Shown here piece after piece: positions 49,954 to 61,150 of a stretch of DNA of 64,000 bases (position 1 is the stretch's first letter; each line of letters begins with the position of its first letter). A program made the position numbers and the translations under genes. The notes beneath the pieces were generated by a model that was not told where the DNA came from, ran no database searches, and saw only the letters and a program-made list of their open reading frames with translations. Source of the stretch: Utricularia gibba (taxonomy: Eukaryota; Streptophyta; Magnoliopsida; Lamiales; Lentibulariaceae). The stretch is from assembly GCA_002189035.1 (NCBI GenBank), contig NEEC01000010.1:2852001-2916000 (forward strand), read 5' to 3'.

Positions 49954-50889
49954 TCATTCCCATCTGGATTTCACCAAATCCACAGGCCTTCCGCTTTTCG
50001 TCTTCCTCCTCGTCTCCAACCCCCAACACCCCGGCAGGTGCTGCAAGCTCGGTAGAGTTGCATCTCCCCGGCCGCCGCAGCAGCCCTTGTCTCTCGCCGG
50101 TGGGAGGTAGAAATCGGAGATGAGGTGGTTCTGCAGCGCCGGCGTGAGGTCTCCGGGATTCTTCTTGTCACTGCTGCTGCATATCTTGTGGAATATTCTA
50201 CACATCACCCACTCCTCCTGCGCAGAACCGTACGGGTACAGGTCAAGATGGTAGATAATTAATTTAACCTGAGCCGGAGGATACTTGAGGTTTACTTATC
50301 AGACCTTGACGAGGTGGCGGCAGGAGAAGTGGCCGTCGAGGCGGTACTCATGCATGACCCATTTGGTCTTCTCCCCGCGGGGGCTCTCCCGGTGTAGAAA
50401 ACCAGCGTCTTCTTCATCCCGATGAGGGACCGCCCGCAGTCGCCGTACACCTCCCTATCTTTTCCGGTAGCTTTCCAGTACCCGGCACCGGTCGCCCGGT
50501 TGGTCCTCACCCCCGTCGGGTACTTCCTGTCCCTCATGCTGAAGAAATACCACTCCCTTTCCCCCATCTTCGCCCCCTCTGCAAAACCAACCCACACAGT
50601 AACATCACTGAAAACCCCAATTTCTCTATCTACCAACGATAACTAACAAAAACCGACCGGGAAGGTCCCAGGGCTCGCACCGGTTGAGGTCGACCTCCGC
50701 AATCTGAACCCCGTAGAAGCCGACGCCGTTGAACACCTTGGAAGCCAAGTAGAAGGTGACAAGCTCCTCGTCGGTGGGATGGAAGCGGAACCCCGGAGGC
50801 ATCCCCATCCCCGCCGTCGCCTTCTCCTCGCCCCCCTGAAGCTCGCACAGAATCTCCTCTATCCCCAGCATCATCATCATCATTGCCAA
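49954..50889 (-). CDS. NAC transcription factor, CUC-like (one frame break)
   Basis: Nuclear factor with an N-terminal NAC DNA-binding domain. Three exons (minus): 50889-50658, 50578-50305, 50217-49954. Subdomains: [63 protein letters not shown] and [35 protein letters not shown] then a broken stretch, [12 protein letters not shown]. The domain resembles CUP-SHAPED COTYLEDON 3 and relatives, which set organ boundaries. Exon 2 is broken at a G5 run (50379-50383); after it the conserved [20 protein letters not shown] lies in another frame, and the exon is one base short of fitting its phases. Expected length is 256 residues, with a short C-terminal region, so a CUC3 name is not certain. Confidence 0.88.
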
Positions 50890-52109
50890 ACAATTGGAAT
50901 TGCCTGTGCTCCCCCTGTCTCTTACTTATAGTGGGAATCAAACAAAACAACTACAACAATAATAATAAAAAAAACACAGTGAAGGAGACGACGGGAAGCT
51001 GGGCATTTAAGTAATGGGAACGCTGCGACGGTGGGTTTTGGCCACCTGAGGGACGGAAGCAAAACAAGGCAGGGATTTGTAGGGACGGCAAGTTTCTGTT
51101 AAGCAGTAAATGCAAAAGGAGCTGCTCCACAGTCGTTACAGACACCGAAGCGGGTTTTATGCGTGCGTTCGTGGGCATGTCTCGAACAATTAGAAAGCAA
51201 AAAAAAAAAACATTTCTTTTTTTTTTCCTGCAGTAAATGATAATTATTCTCAAAATTTAAAATAGGACAGGAATGATTCTGCACATAATTCTGATACCCA
51301 ATAACATCCACCCTCCTTTCCATCTTTGAAATATGATTTTTTTTTTAATTATTTTTCATTTTCTGTTAAACAGCAAAAAAAAAAAAAAAAATTTACACAC
51401 ACAGATAAACACAACAATTTCTCCTTCCCAAACATGTTTCAATGTCAATATTGAGATTTATATCAATGTGTATATGATATATACAAATAAAAATGATATG
51501 TTCCTAAGAGGTTGTTTAAAAATATGATATTAGTATATTGAATAATAGTATATATATATTCAATTATATATAACGCTTTATATTTGAGAATATATGTTTT
51601 AGTATATGAATATTATAAATATAATTATCTCCACTTATTTGTGGTATAAAATTACAGAACTATCTCCAATTAATAGATCAAAGCCATCTATTCTAAAACA
51701 CATTGAAAACAAAGTCAATGCAGCTCGAGTTCTGATGACTAACAAACCAGGATAATGATGATAGTTCTACTTGTAGATTTTGGATCTTTTTTTTTTCTGG
51801 GTTTTTTTTTAACGAACCAGTGACTCAGTTAACTTGTGCGGGAAGTGAATTTAGGTGGCAGATAGATGAGTGTTCTTGGGAGTTGAGGAAGTGGAAAGCG
51901 ATCTTTCTAAGGCTCATGAATGAAATGAATGAATGAATGGGTGAGGAGGAAGAGTATAGAGACCCATGCAAGTAAAAGATAGCAACAGTGAGAATCTAAC
52001 AGCGGCAGCAGCACTGTGTCTGCACCTCAGCTCCTTGGAATGTGAAATGCAGTCCCCTGGTCCCGCACGTGCGTCTCATCATCCCCTCTTTTCTTCCAAA
52101 ACCAAGAAT

Positions 52110-52162
52110 GGGTTTGAGTTTGTGGTGGTAACTGGTAACAGAGGGTTTGAGTTTGTGGTGGT
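52110..52162 (+). repeat. 20-base direct repeat
   Basis: GGGTTTGAGTTTGTGGTGGT occurs at 52110-52129 and again at 52143-52162, 33 bases apart, in non-coding DNA. Confidence 0.85.
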
Positions 52163-52943
52163 GGATCCGAACCAGTCTTGTGGGGAACTTTACAGTGCAA
52201 TATGTTGACAAAACCAGCGCATGCATTCAAGACCATGGGTCACATGTTCATTACTGGGTGGAATCTGAGTGATCTACTCCTCCCTGCTGTGGGATCACAT
52301 GAACGGGAGCGTAAGTCAACCTGATGCGATCGCTGGACCCAGGGGCTGGTTCCATGGTGCTAAGATGATGGTGCAGTTTGTACCTTTTTTTGTTTTGAGA
52401 TGGAGGGGTGCTTGAGTTTCAACAAAAAACAAAGCAATCACTGCAATTTTCCGAGGTTAGATGGTGGCACACCAAATCTGATGGAAGCTTAAAAGCCCAT
52501 TTGAACGGCATTTGCAACCACCGTGTTGTCCGTGTTGACATGCCAGTTTCTCCGACGCCATTCGCCAACCCAGGAAAACAGAGGCGCCCCTTCTTCAGAA
52601 AATCACCAAGGGACTGCGGAATGGCGTCGGATTTGAAACACCAGGAAAACGCTGTTGGCCGCCGGCCGGCACAATGCGGGATCACCGCAGTAGGAAGCCA
52701 CTCCATGTACAAAACCATAAAAAAATATATTTAAAAATTGAGTTAAATCCATATTGTAAAAATAGTACAAAAAATAAAAATAAATATCTAAATATAATAT
52801 TTTAACCTTTTTATTAATTTTTTTATTATAAAAATTATGAATTTCGATTGAATCGGGTCAGATTCTAACACCGGATTTTAAAACACTGTTTGCAAGGGGG
52901 GTGGGCTTTTAAAAAATTAAACACGTTTTCTAAGGCCCAATAA

Positions 52944-52968
52944 CCCCCCCCCCCCCCCCCCCCCCCCC
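52944..52968. repeat. C25 homopolymer
   Basis: Twenty-five uninterrupted C in AT-rich intergenic DNA. The length is unlikely to be exact; the minus strand would be a G-run able to form a quadruplex. Confidence 0.9.
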
Positions 52969-54007
52969 GGTGGTTCCGCATATTTTCAATTATCCAATAT
53001 AATTTATCGAATTTCAATAATCTAATATTTTAAAAACCGTGATTGAATTGTGATTAAATAATTTTATATCATAAATGAATCATAATAATGATTAAAGTAA
53101 ATCATTATTTAATCATTATTTAATTTAATTATAATTCAATCGTAATTTAATACTTTTTGTAATAAAATATTAAAAAATCAAACTATAAACCACGATTTTT
53201 TTTATCATTTTAAAGAACGCAATAAAGGTAAAGTATTCAAAATACAAATCCACAAGTAGTGGGCCACCACCCATGTGGCCCGTCATTCAATTCACATAAG
53301 GCGGCCTATCAAAAGTGATAGCGTATTGTGATTTTATTTTCTTTATTATATACCTGATTTATAGTACAATTATATAAATTATAGTTTTTTCTAAAATTAT
53401 AAAATATAATAATATTTTTAATATATTTTAATAAAATTTATTTACCATATATACTTTCAAATCTCAACTGTAATTATATAATGCATACTTATCTAAGTAT
53501 AAATAATTAAACGTGACTCCGACACTTTTTAGCATATGTGGAAGCCACTGATTTTGGATAATAAAGAGGTTCATAGTGCACCCATCTTTACAGTAGGATG
53601 AGTATTTTATTTCCACTAAAAAAGCTGATTATTCACTTGCAATTATTTATATAAAAAAAACCAAATTCTGGTGTACTTATCTTTTTATTAATAATATTTT
53701 TAAATTTCAATACAATATTTGAAAAATACCTATTTTATATAGTTTTTCAAAAAATTAAATAAATAAATAATTTACTTATACCAATGTAAACCATTGGTTT
53801 ATTCTGATATTTTTGATGATAAATATTCAATTATTTAAATTTGTATTATTTATTTGATTACGAATAATTCAAAATACAACCAATATGATGAATCTTTTGT
53901 TTTTTTTATTTGGGATTTATCACTAATTCAAAACGTATTGAAATTGCGGGTGCATGTTTATAAGGACCAATTTGGGATAGCATCATGGACTACCAATTGT
54001 GAGTACA

Positions 54008-55247
54008 ATGAATATCATCACGCAAATCCTTCTTCTTGTAATAACGCCTGCCACGCTCTTTGATTTATCAGGTTTTATATCACGTTTTTTTTTTTTTTTG
54101 AATTGCAGGATCTTAGGTTTGGTTCATTTTATTATTAATGTGTTTTTTTTTTCGGATTGCAGGAGCTCAGATTGGGGCTGCTTACGGGAGGAACGGGAAC
54201 AACTTGCCGTCCGGCGCAAATCGTTCGGCTTTTCAGCAGCAACGGAATCCGACGGATGAGAATTTATGATCCGAATCCGGCGACTCTGCAGGCGCTTCGC
54301 GGTACAAACATCGAGTTAATGATTGGCGTCCCCAATGGTGATCTGAGATCGATCGCCGGAAGCCAAAACGCAGCGAACTCTTGGGTTCAAAATAACGTCC
54401 GGAACTACGGGAACGTAAGGTTCCGGTATATCGCCGTCGGCAACGAGGTCAGCCCCTTCCGAGGGGAGTCTTCTCAGTACGTGCAAGTGCTCCTACCGGC
54501 GTTGCGGAATATCCAAAACGCTGTAAATCAAGCAGGTCTTGGCGGGAGAATAAGGTAGGTATTCGTCGCTCTGCAACCCTGTCATGGTTTAAATTGAGAG
54601 ATTTATTTCGTTGGTTCAATAGGGTTTCCACCGCCATCGATACCGGACTGATCGGAAACTCGTATCCGCCGCGAGACGGAGCTTTCCGGAGCGACGCCGA
54701 ATGGTTCATCACTCCCATCGTCCAGTTCTTATCCAGGAACCGGTCCCCGTTACTGGCTAACATATACCCATATTTCTCCTATATATACAACAAGGCCCAG
54801 ATTAGCCTCCCCTACGCGCTGTTCACGGGCGACGGAGTCGTCGCCGGTGGAGTCAGATACCAGAACTTGCTGTACGCGATGTACGACTCTGTAGCGGCCG
54901 CCGTACAGAGGGTCGGCGGTGGTGGCGTGGACATCGTCATATCTGAGACAGGGTGGCCCTCAGAGGGGGGAGACGCGACAAGCCTGGAAAACGAGAGAGT
55001 ATACGTTACAAATCTCATCCGCCGTGTCCAGGCCGGAACTCCGCTTCGTCCCGGCCGTCCGATCGAGACGTACATATTCGGAATCATAGATGAAAATCTG
55101 AAGAACCCGGAGTACGAAAAGCATTGGGGTATCTTCTACAGCAACATGCAACCCAAATTCTCCCTCAGAATCAATCATCTGAACGACAGTTTTGCCGGAA
55201 TTAGTGAGACTAATCCCGGCAACAAACCAGAGTATGCCGCCGAGTAG
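54008..55247 (+). CDS. glucan endo-1,3-beta-glucosidase, GH17 (one frame break)
   Basis: Secreted hydrolase of beta-1,3-glucan (callose, fungal walls; PR-2 family). The ATG at 54008 starts a signal peptide exon (MNIITQILLLVITPATLF, ends 54071). A phase 1 intron (54072-54162) leads to AQIGAAYGRNGNNLPS, the typical mature N terminus. The frame then shifts at about 54211 before QIVRLFSSNGIRRMRIYD. A second intron of 68 bp (54555-54622) separates GGRIR from VSTAID. The catalytic acids are present: IAVGNEV (acid/base Glu) and VISETGWPSEGG (nucleophile Glu). The C terminus YEKHWGIFYSNMQPKFSL is normal, followed by about 30 extra residues. The break needs two added bases or one removed, unlike the other breaks in this window. 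Confidence 0.9.
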
Positions 55248-56071
55248 CATATGAATTGTGTGTTTCAGTTGTCTTCTTGTTGACCTTCGTTCCGGCAGCA
55301 TACAGTGTCTGATTTGCTCAAGCTGACCTCCTTGGCATGAAATAAAATATAAATAGAAAAAATATAAATCATATTATAAAATATTATATTCAATTAATTA
55401 TAATAATTTATAATTTTTTATATGATTAACTATTTTAATTTCAAATATTGATAACAAAAATGAAATGAACTTATAACTTGATCATTAACTATGATCATAA
55501 AAAACAATTCTTAATTAGACGGAAGATCAATTAGATTTGAGGTAGATATTAAAACAAAAAATGTCATATTTTCCTAATATTTTAGTAATGTCATAAAAAA
55601 ACAATTCTTAATCCATTTAAATTAAAATTAAAATAATCAAATATATTGTAAATTCTATATTATTAGTAATTAGATAATACCTAATATTTTATAATGTTAT
55701 TCACATTTATTATGTATTTGATTTTTATATATGTTCCCACGATCCTATCGGATAATTTAAAAGTTTGAAAAGTTAGTACCGATGGAAATTTTTCTGTTGA
55801 TGGGCGCTTTGTATAGGGCCACCGGAAATTTTTATTGGGATGGCCCCACTTCTGATCGTCCTCCCGAATTGGATGGTCTGCAATAAATGCAGGTTGGGCC
55901 TCAGCCTGTGAGGCCCTCTTTCCTGAACGATGGTCCTCAAGTCAGGGAGCTTGCGTTGCGGCCGGACGTCGGAGATTCCGGTCAACAGATAGAAATCACT
56001 GTAAATGCCAGTAGCTTGTAACGACAGGATACAGGGAACAATGAACTCTACAGTTACGCAGTATCATCATC
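55248..56071. other. 3' regions of GH17 and transporter genes
   Basis: The genes converge here. 55.33-55.74 kb is AT-rich; 55.77-56.07 kb has more GC and is probably the transporter's 3' untranslated region. No gene is supported. Confidence 0.55.
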
Positions 56072-57924
56072 TCAGCTGGGTTTGAAGAACTTGAGTTTAA
56101 TTCCATTGCAGACCAAGCTCCAAACTCCGCCGACGGAGAACGCCAAGCTGAACGCCACCCCTAACCATCCCAAAGTCCAGTTGAAGTACCATTTGAAGCT
56201 ACATTTCTCTGGCTTCTTGATCAGCACCCACATGAAACAAGGGTACGCAAACGTCACCGGAAGCGTGAGTCCTCCCAACAGGCCTGCGAGGCTTGACAGG
56301 AAGGGAAGCGCCACGCCGATGAGGAGGTTGATAAACGCGTAGAACACTCTGAACCCGGATCGAACCCAAACGGGGCATGGTTTGTTAGTCCGGCTGGTGT
56401 AGGCTGCTTCGAAGCTATCGAACACTGGCATTGAGTATATTTGGAAGCTGCTTAGGCAGTTGAAGACGACGAGGATGAAGGTGAGGGCGAGGAGGCTGCT
56501 GGGGATGCCGCGGCTGTGAAACGCGAAGATAGCATTTATGATCCCCCCTGCAGGCATCTGGACAAAATAGCAGATCAATCACACCCTGTACTTGGTTTTC
56601 AAAGCAAGCACAGATGAAGGGAAAAGGAACTTGCAAGGTTTCCATAAGCCCAGTAGCCTCCAATGGCGACGGGGAACAAGCAAGCTGCTATGAGAATGTA
56701 AGCGACTTTTGCTCCTTTCCACATGGGGATGTGGGCTGGTTTCTTGAACGTTGATGGCATTGTAGCCTAAAACAAAGCGTCATCATATTATGATCCATTC
56801 CTGCCTTCCCATCTCACGAATCAAGCACAAATGGATTACCTGAATTTCAAGGACTAAGTTATGGCCTCTGAAGGCAAATGCAATGATCCCAAGAGCGTTC
56901 AGAACAGAGAACAGAGAAGATGTCGCAGAAGGCAAAGAAATCTCCTCATACGAGATATTCTGTGGCCGTTTCTGGCTCACAGAGAGAACCCACACTAAGG
57001 TTGAATAAGTGACGGCGGTTACTGCTCCGACGAGTGAAAGTCCGGCAATGGAATTCAGATTAGGAAGTTGGGATAGGACAATGCAGAGTGATGTGAAAAC
57101 CAGATACCACTCCACTGTTGTCAGAGGATTTGGTGAACAACTTGGGCCGCATACTGTTTGAAAAAATAGCTTCATCGTCTCTCCGCCGACGATAATCAAC
57201 GCCGTCGCTGTCCCGGCAGACAGGTAGATCGTCGGAAAAAGGGCAAGCCAAAGGCCTAATCTTTCACCTAGTAAGTCAAATGAAATGCATCAGATGATGA
57301 ATTTCCGTCATGAATTCATTGCTTTTGCTTACCAAATGCGGCTTGGGCCAGCTCTACGTATCTGTTGTAACGTTTCCCTGGAACTGCTTCATGGAGCTGG
57401 ACGAGAATCCAGAGAGTGTAGAGTTGCCAAATGTAGGCTATTATCAGGGAGATTACACCCCATCCCCTAAATTTCAGAGAATATGCAGTTATAAACAGGA
57501 AAAACTCTACTTCGGTGCAGGGAAAAAAAATATACCATCCGAGAAACGAGAAGGCGACGGGGAGAACGAGGGCTTGGAATCCGACGCCGGCGTTGAGATT
57601 ATGAAAGGCGGCGTAATGGGCATTCCCATTTCTCGATTCAGTAATCGGAAGCCATGAATCCTGGGGATTTAGCTTTGTCAAATGACCCACTTCCTCCAGG
57701 TACGCCTTCATATTGACGAGGACCCTCTTCATCGGTGTCCCAATGGGGCTCAAAAACCGGGGAGATATGAAGGAGGTCGGCGTCCAAGACTTGGCGGTAA
57801 CGGAACCCACTTCCTTGTGTGCGAATCTCGGCGACCTTTGGCCAGAGGGAGTGAGTATCTCCGGCGTGAAGGCGCGTGGAGTCGCGGGCAAGGACAAAAG
57901 CTCCGTTTCCGGCCGCTCCTCCAT
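56072..57924 (-). CDS. lysine histidine transporter-like 8 (amino acid permease)
   Basis: Membrane amino acid/proton symporter of the AAAP family. Five exons (minus): 57924-57536, 57466-57333, 57267-56840, 56766-56635, 56557-56072, 1569 bases, 522 residues, frame intact. I chose the ATG at 57924 (MEERPETELLSLPATPRAF) because this N terminus matches LHT-like 8 proteins; an upstream in-frame ATG at 58068 adds an unconserved leader. The long cytosolic N terminus with SFISPRFLSPIGTPMKRVL is family-specific. About eleven membrane segments follow, with NLNAGVGFQALVLP, LHEAVPGKRYNRYVELAQA, LSAGTATALIIVGGETM, GIIAFAFRGHNLVLEIQ and LPVTFAYPCFMWV. The intron after GYWAYGNL has a GC donor with perfect GCAAGT context (56634-56629). 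Confidence 0.95.
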
Positions 57925-60399
57925 AACTCGTGGCGCAGACTCTGGCACAGAGCGCAGAAATGAAATGGAATGAAGATAAAGGAGTGAACTGTAGATGGGC
58001 CTTGGAGGTGGAGAACAATAATTCAGGGAAACAGCGTGAAATGGCCTACTGAGCAGAGCAGAGACCATGCAGCAGAATTATTGCTGTGAGCTTTTGTCAA
58101 AAGGTTGCATCTTTCACGGGACGAAATCATTCCATCCACCCCCCAATCGATTCACGACCTAACGGGGATAAATTTGAGAAACATGAACTTGCAGAATGCG
58201 ATCCTTTCTTCTGATTTTCAGGCGGGTGCGAAGTGAATTGAACTCCCGAGGATCCCGGGAAGTCTCCCGAGAGACATTTTACCCTTCGTCGTTATTACAT
58301 TTTAGATTCCGGATTCACATCCCCGCCACAAAATTCATGTACACCGTTATCGGAAAATGCCAAAAGGAAGTTACTTTGTGTTCACGAGTTCCATTGCCCA
58401 GATTTCACCATATCTTCAAGCAAGAAATCTCACACAGTAAGAGTTCAACAATTGCACTCAAGACGACCATACACCACAAAACTATTTCCTAAATTGATTT
58501 TGTTTACTTTTTAAAATATTTAAAATATTTAAATAAAAAATTTATATAATATGATTAAATATATAAATTATTGATTTTTTAAAATCTTTATTTTGATGAT
58601 TAAATAAAATATTAATTAAAAATTATAGTATTCAATTTTTATTTCGTTAAAAAATATATTTATATCATAAATATTAAATTATACAATCTAAAACTGATTT
58701 TATTCATATAATTTCAAAATTAATTCTATTTATATAATATGAATCACAACTTTAAATTATAGAACACTTCCTAAAAATAACCCAAAGTCACACTAAAAAT
58801 CAATTTGAGAAACAAAAATAATTATCTAAATTTAATATTTTTAAAATTTTAATTAATAAATCCCATTCAACAGAGTCCAACCAGTGTCTTAAAATATTAA
58901 TAGTTCAACTTCAATTGGGCCTTTTATCGCCCAGGTCCAACTTCAATTGAGCCCCTTACCGTCCAGGCCCAGTATCATAGTCAATGAGCCAATCCACTCC
59001 GTAAACTATTAATTTTCGACAATTTTTTTTATATAAAAAACTGATATCACAAATATTAAATCTCTGTAGAAAAAAAGTCAAAAATAAAAAATGTGGTATT
59101 GAATTATGATAAGGAACCTTCAAACTTTACGAGACATGCCACGTGGTAAAAAGGCGACAATCCATTAAGGAAAAAAGATTAATTATTTTATCTGACTTGT
59201 CGCACTCAAGGCACGCAACTGCCTTCACAAAATCTCTCTCTCTCTTAAACCATATGTTATAAATTAAATAATGCATTGACTATACAATTGGACTAATAAA
59301 TAATCATTGTCTACCTGACGTTGAAGCTATATATAATATAATCGTGACCGAGGACATAGTGTTTTGAAATGGAGTTCCGAAATTGAATTCGTAATTCGAT
59401 TTCAAATCGATTAAGCTTAAGGTTTACCGATTAGATTCGTTAATTTGTAATTTGTATGTTTTACTAGAAAACGAATCCATCAAGTTTCAAATATCATTTA
59501 ATCCAAGTATTCGTTGATTAACCAAAACTTTGCTATTAAAAAAAATCTCATATAATCTATGAATGATATATTATCTTTCTAAATATTGAATTCGTAATTA
59601 GAATTTAGAACAAAAATATCACGGTCTATATTTCATTTATATAGCATTGTTCAATTTGAACATACAAACTTCATAGTTTTATGTTATGTTAATTTTTTGG
59701 AGCAACAAATTCCTAGATATTCATTATATCATATAATTTATTTAAATTAAAATATATATCTAATCTTGAAATTTCTATTAAATAATTATTGTTGTATTTG
59801 AAAAAAAAAATTCCTACAAAGTTTATATAATCATTCTATTTAATTTATTTTCATTAATTATCAGTTATATGCTTTTTTAATAATATTCTTTTTTTGTGTT
59901 GGCCTATTTGACACGTGTATTCTAATTATTTATTAAGGTTGTGACACTTGATAGATCATGGTATTCAATGTGCGTATCCCTTTGAATAATAATTTTAGTC
60001 AATATGTTGGTTATGTTAGGTGCTATTTTATATTTATATTTAGATTTCAATTTTAGTTTTGAATTGCTTGTTACAATACTTTCGGAATTTCGTCGTAAAT
60101 CATCGTCGAAATCCGTTGAACTATAGTTGAAACTAATCAAACTCTGAATTATATTGAAATACGATGAAAACAAAAAATTATATATTTTCTTATTTTTTAT
60201 AAACGTGTGTAAGATTTAACATTATTTTAAATTTATATAAAATTAAATAATTTAAAATAGAAACTTCGTACCCAACAATAATCGAAATAAATGATGTTTT
60301 TAGAATAGAAAATACAAGTGCCAACAATAAGGTAAGGGGAGTCTGGTTAAAAGGTTAAAATTTAAATATTAATTATAATTGTAAACTAAAATGTGTGTT
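57925..60399. other. AT-rich intergenic region between transporter and MIZ1 genes
   Basis: About 2.5 kb, with the transporter promoter on the left. 58.5-60.4 kb is very AT-rich and carries the 32-bp tandem duplication at 58906-58969 and pieces shared with other intergenic regions (58882-58895, 58963-58979, 59510-59527). A minus frame at 59922-60173 is low-complexity and not supported. Confidence 0.55.
58906..58969. repeat. 32-bp tandem duplication
   Basis: Units at 58906-58937 and 58938-58969 share 26 of 32 bases, both starting CAACTTCAATTG and containing CCAGG. The second unit runs into the 17-base segment shared with 41434-41450. Confidence 0.8.
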
Positions 60400-61150
60400 T
60401 CAGTGAAGTCGTAGAAAGAAAAGACTTAGTTCTTGACCGGAAGCTCCGTCGGGATTGATCATATGGAAAGACTCCGAGTTCTTGGATCCGACAACTCTAT
60501 CGAATCGGGCCCGGACGTACGTCATCTCCCCGTCGGAGTACTCCTTCTCCGACGGCGGCGGTGGAAGAACTCCGGCACCCATTGAAACACCTTGGATTTT
60601 AGAGTATGTTAGTATCGGTAGTGACATCGTACCAAACGCTGAATTCGATCTTTTGTGTTTCGGGAAAATATGCATCATCAAAGAAGGATACGATACCTCT
60701 GAGGAGCTTCATGACGTGGGCATCATCGTCGCTCATGTTCATCCGTCTGATGGAGTATCCCATTTTCCGGCCGTTGCAGTAGACCTCCCACACGAATTCT
60801 TCCAGAAGCTTTCGTTTATGGGTCTTGGTGTCGGTTTCGAGGGCGATTCGGAGGACGTCGGAGGCCATTTCTTTGTGTAGAAACGTGGTGAGAATGGGAA
60901 GTTCAGCCACGAAGATGGGCATCCTCTGAGGGTCTTCTTGTATCGCCAGTGTGAGTCTTCCTTTCCGGTACCCGAAAAGAGTTCCGATGGAGGCGTTGTC
61001 GGTGAGAAAGGGTCGGCGGTGGCGGCCGCTGAGGAGGGCCACAACTTTGGAGCCGGTGGAAAGCATTGGAAGGAGCTTGAACATGCGGAAAAGGCCTCCG
61101 ACTGTGGGCTTCTTTCCGGCACGGTGGCCGGCTCTGCGGGTAGTCTCCAT
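60400..61150 (-). CDS. MIZU-KUSSEI 1-like protein (DUF617)
   Basis: Plant protein of the MIZ1 family; Arabidopsis MIZ1 is needed for root hydrotropism, acting at the ER, with unknown biochemistry. Two exons (minus), 61150-60697 and 60590-60400, 645 bases, 214 residues. Conserved motifs: TGSKVVALLSGRHRRPFLTD, GTLFGYRKGRLTLAIQED, FVAELPILTTFLHKEMASD, WEVYCNGRKMGYSIRR, VMKLLRG/VSMGAGVLP across the intron, MTYVRARFDRVVGSKNSESF and the C-terminal MINPD...LSLFFLR. The 106-bp intron (60591-60696, GT-AG) is needed to reach the conserved C terminus; without splicing the frame continues 32 codons and stops. The family is usually intronless. Confidence 0.92.

Larger units (their letters stand above)
50890..54007. 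other. intergenic region between NAC and GH17 genes
   Basis: About 3.1 kb, largely AT-rich. It contains a C25 run (52944-52968), a 20-base direct repeat (52110-52129 and 52143-52162) and a copy of the ATTTTAARACACTG motif (52875-52888). Several short open frames, such as 52408-52734, match nothing I recognise. Confidence 0.55.

Noticed and set aside
52408-52734. 108-codon plus-strand frame and its minus shadow
   Set aside because: No similarity or splice support; low confidence for any product.
60591-60696. Conserved-looking tail of the longer MIZ1 frame
   Set aside because: It is intron sequence: proper splice sites at both ends restore the conserved DUF617 C terminus.
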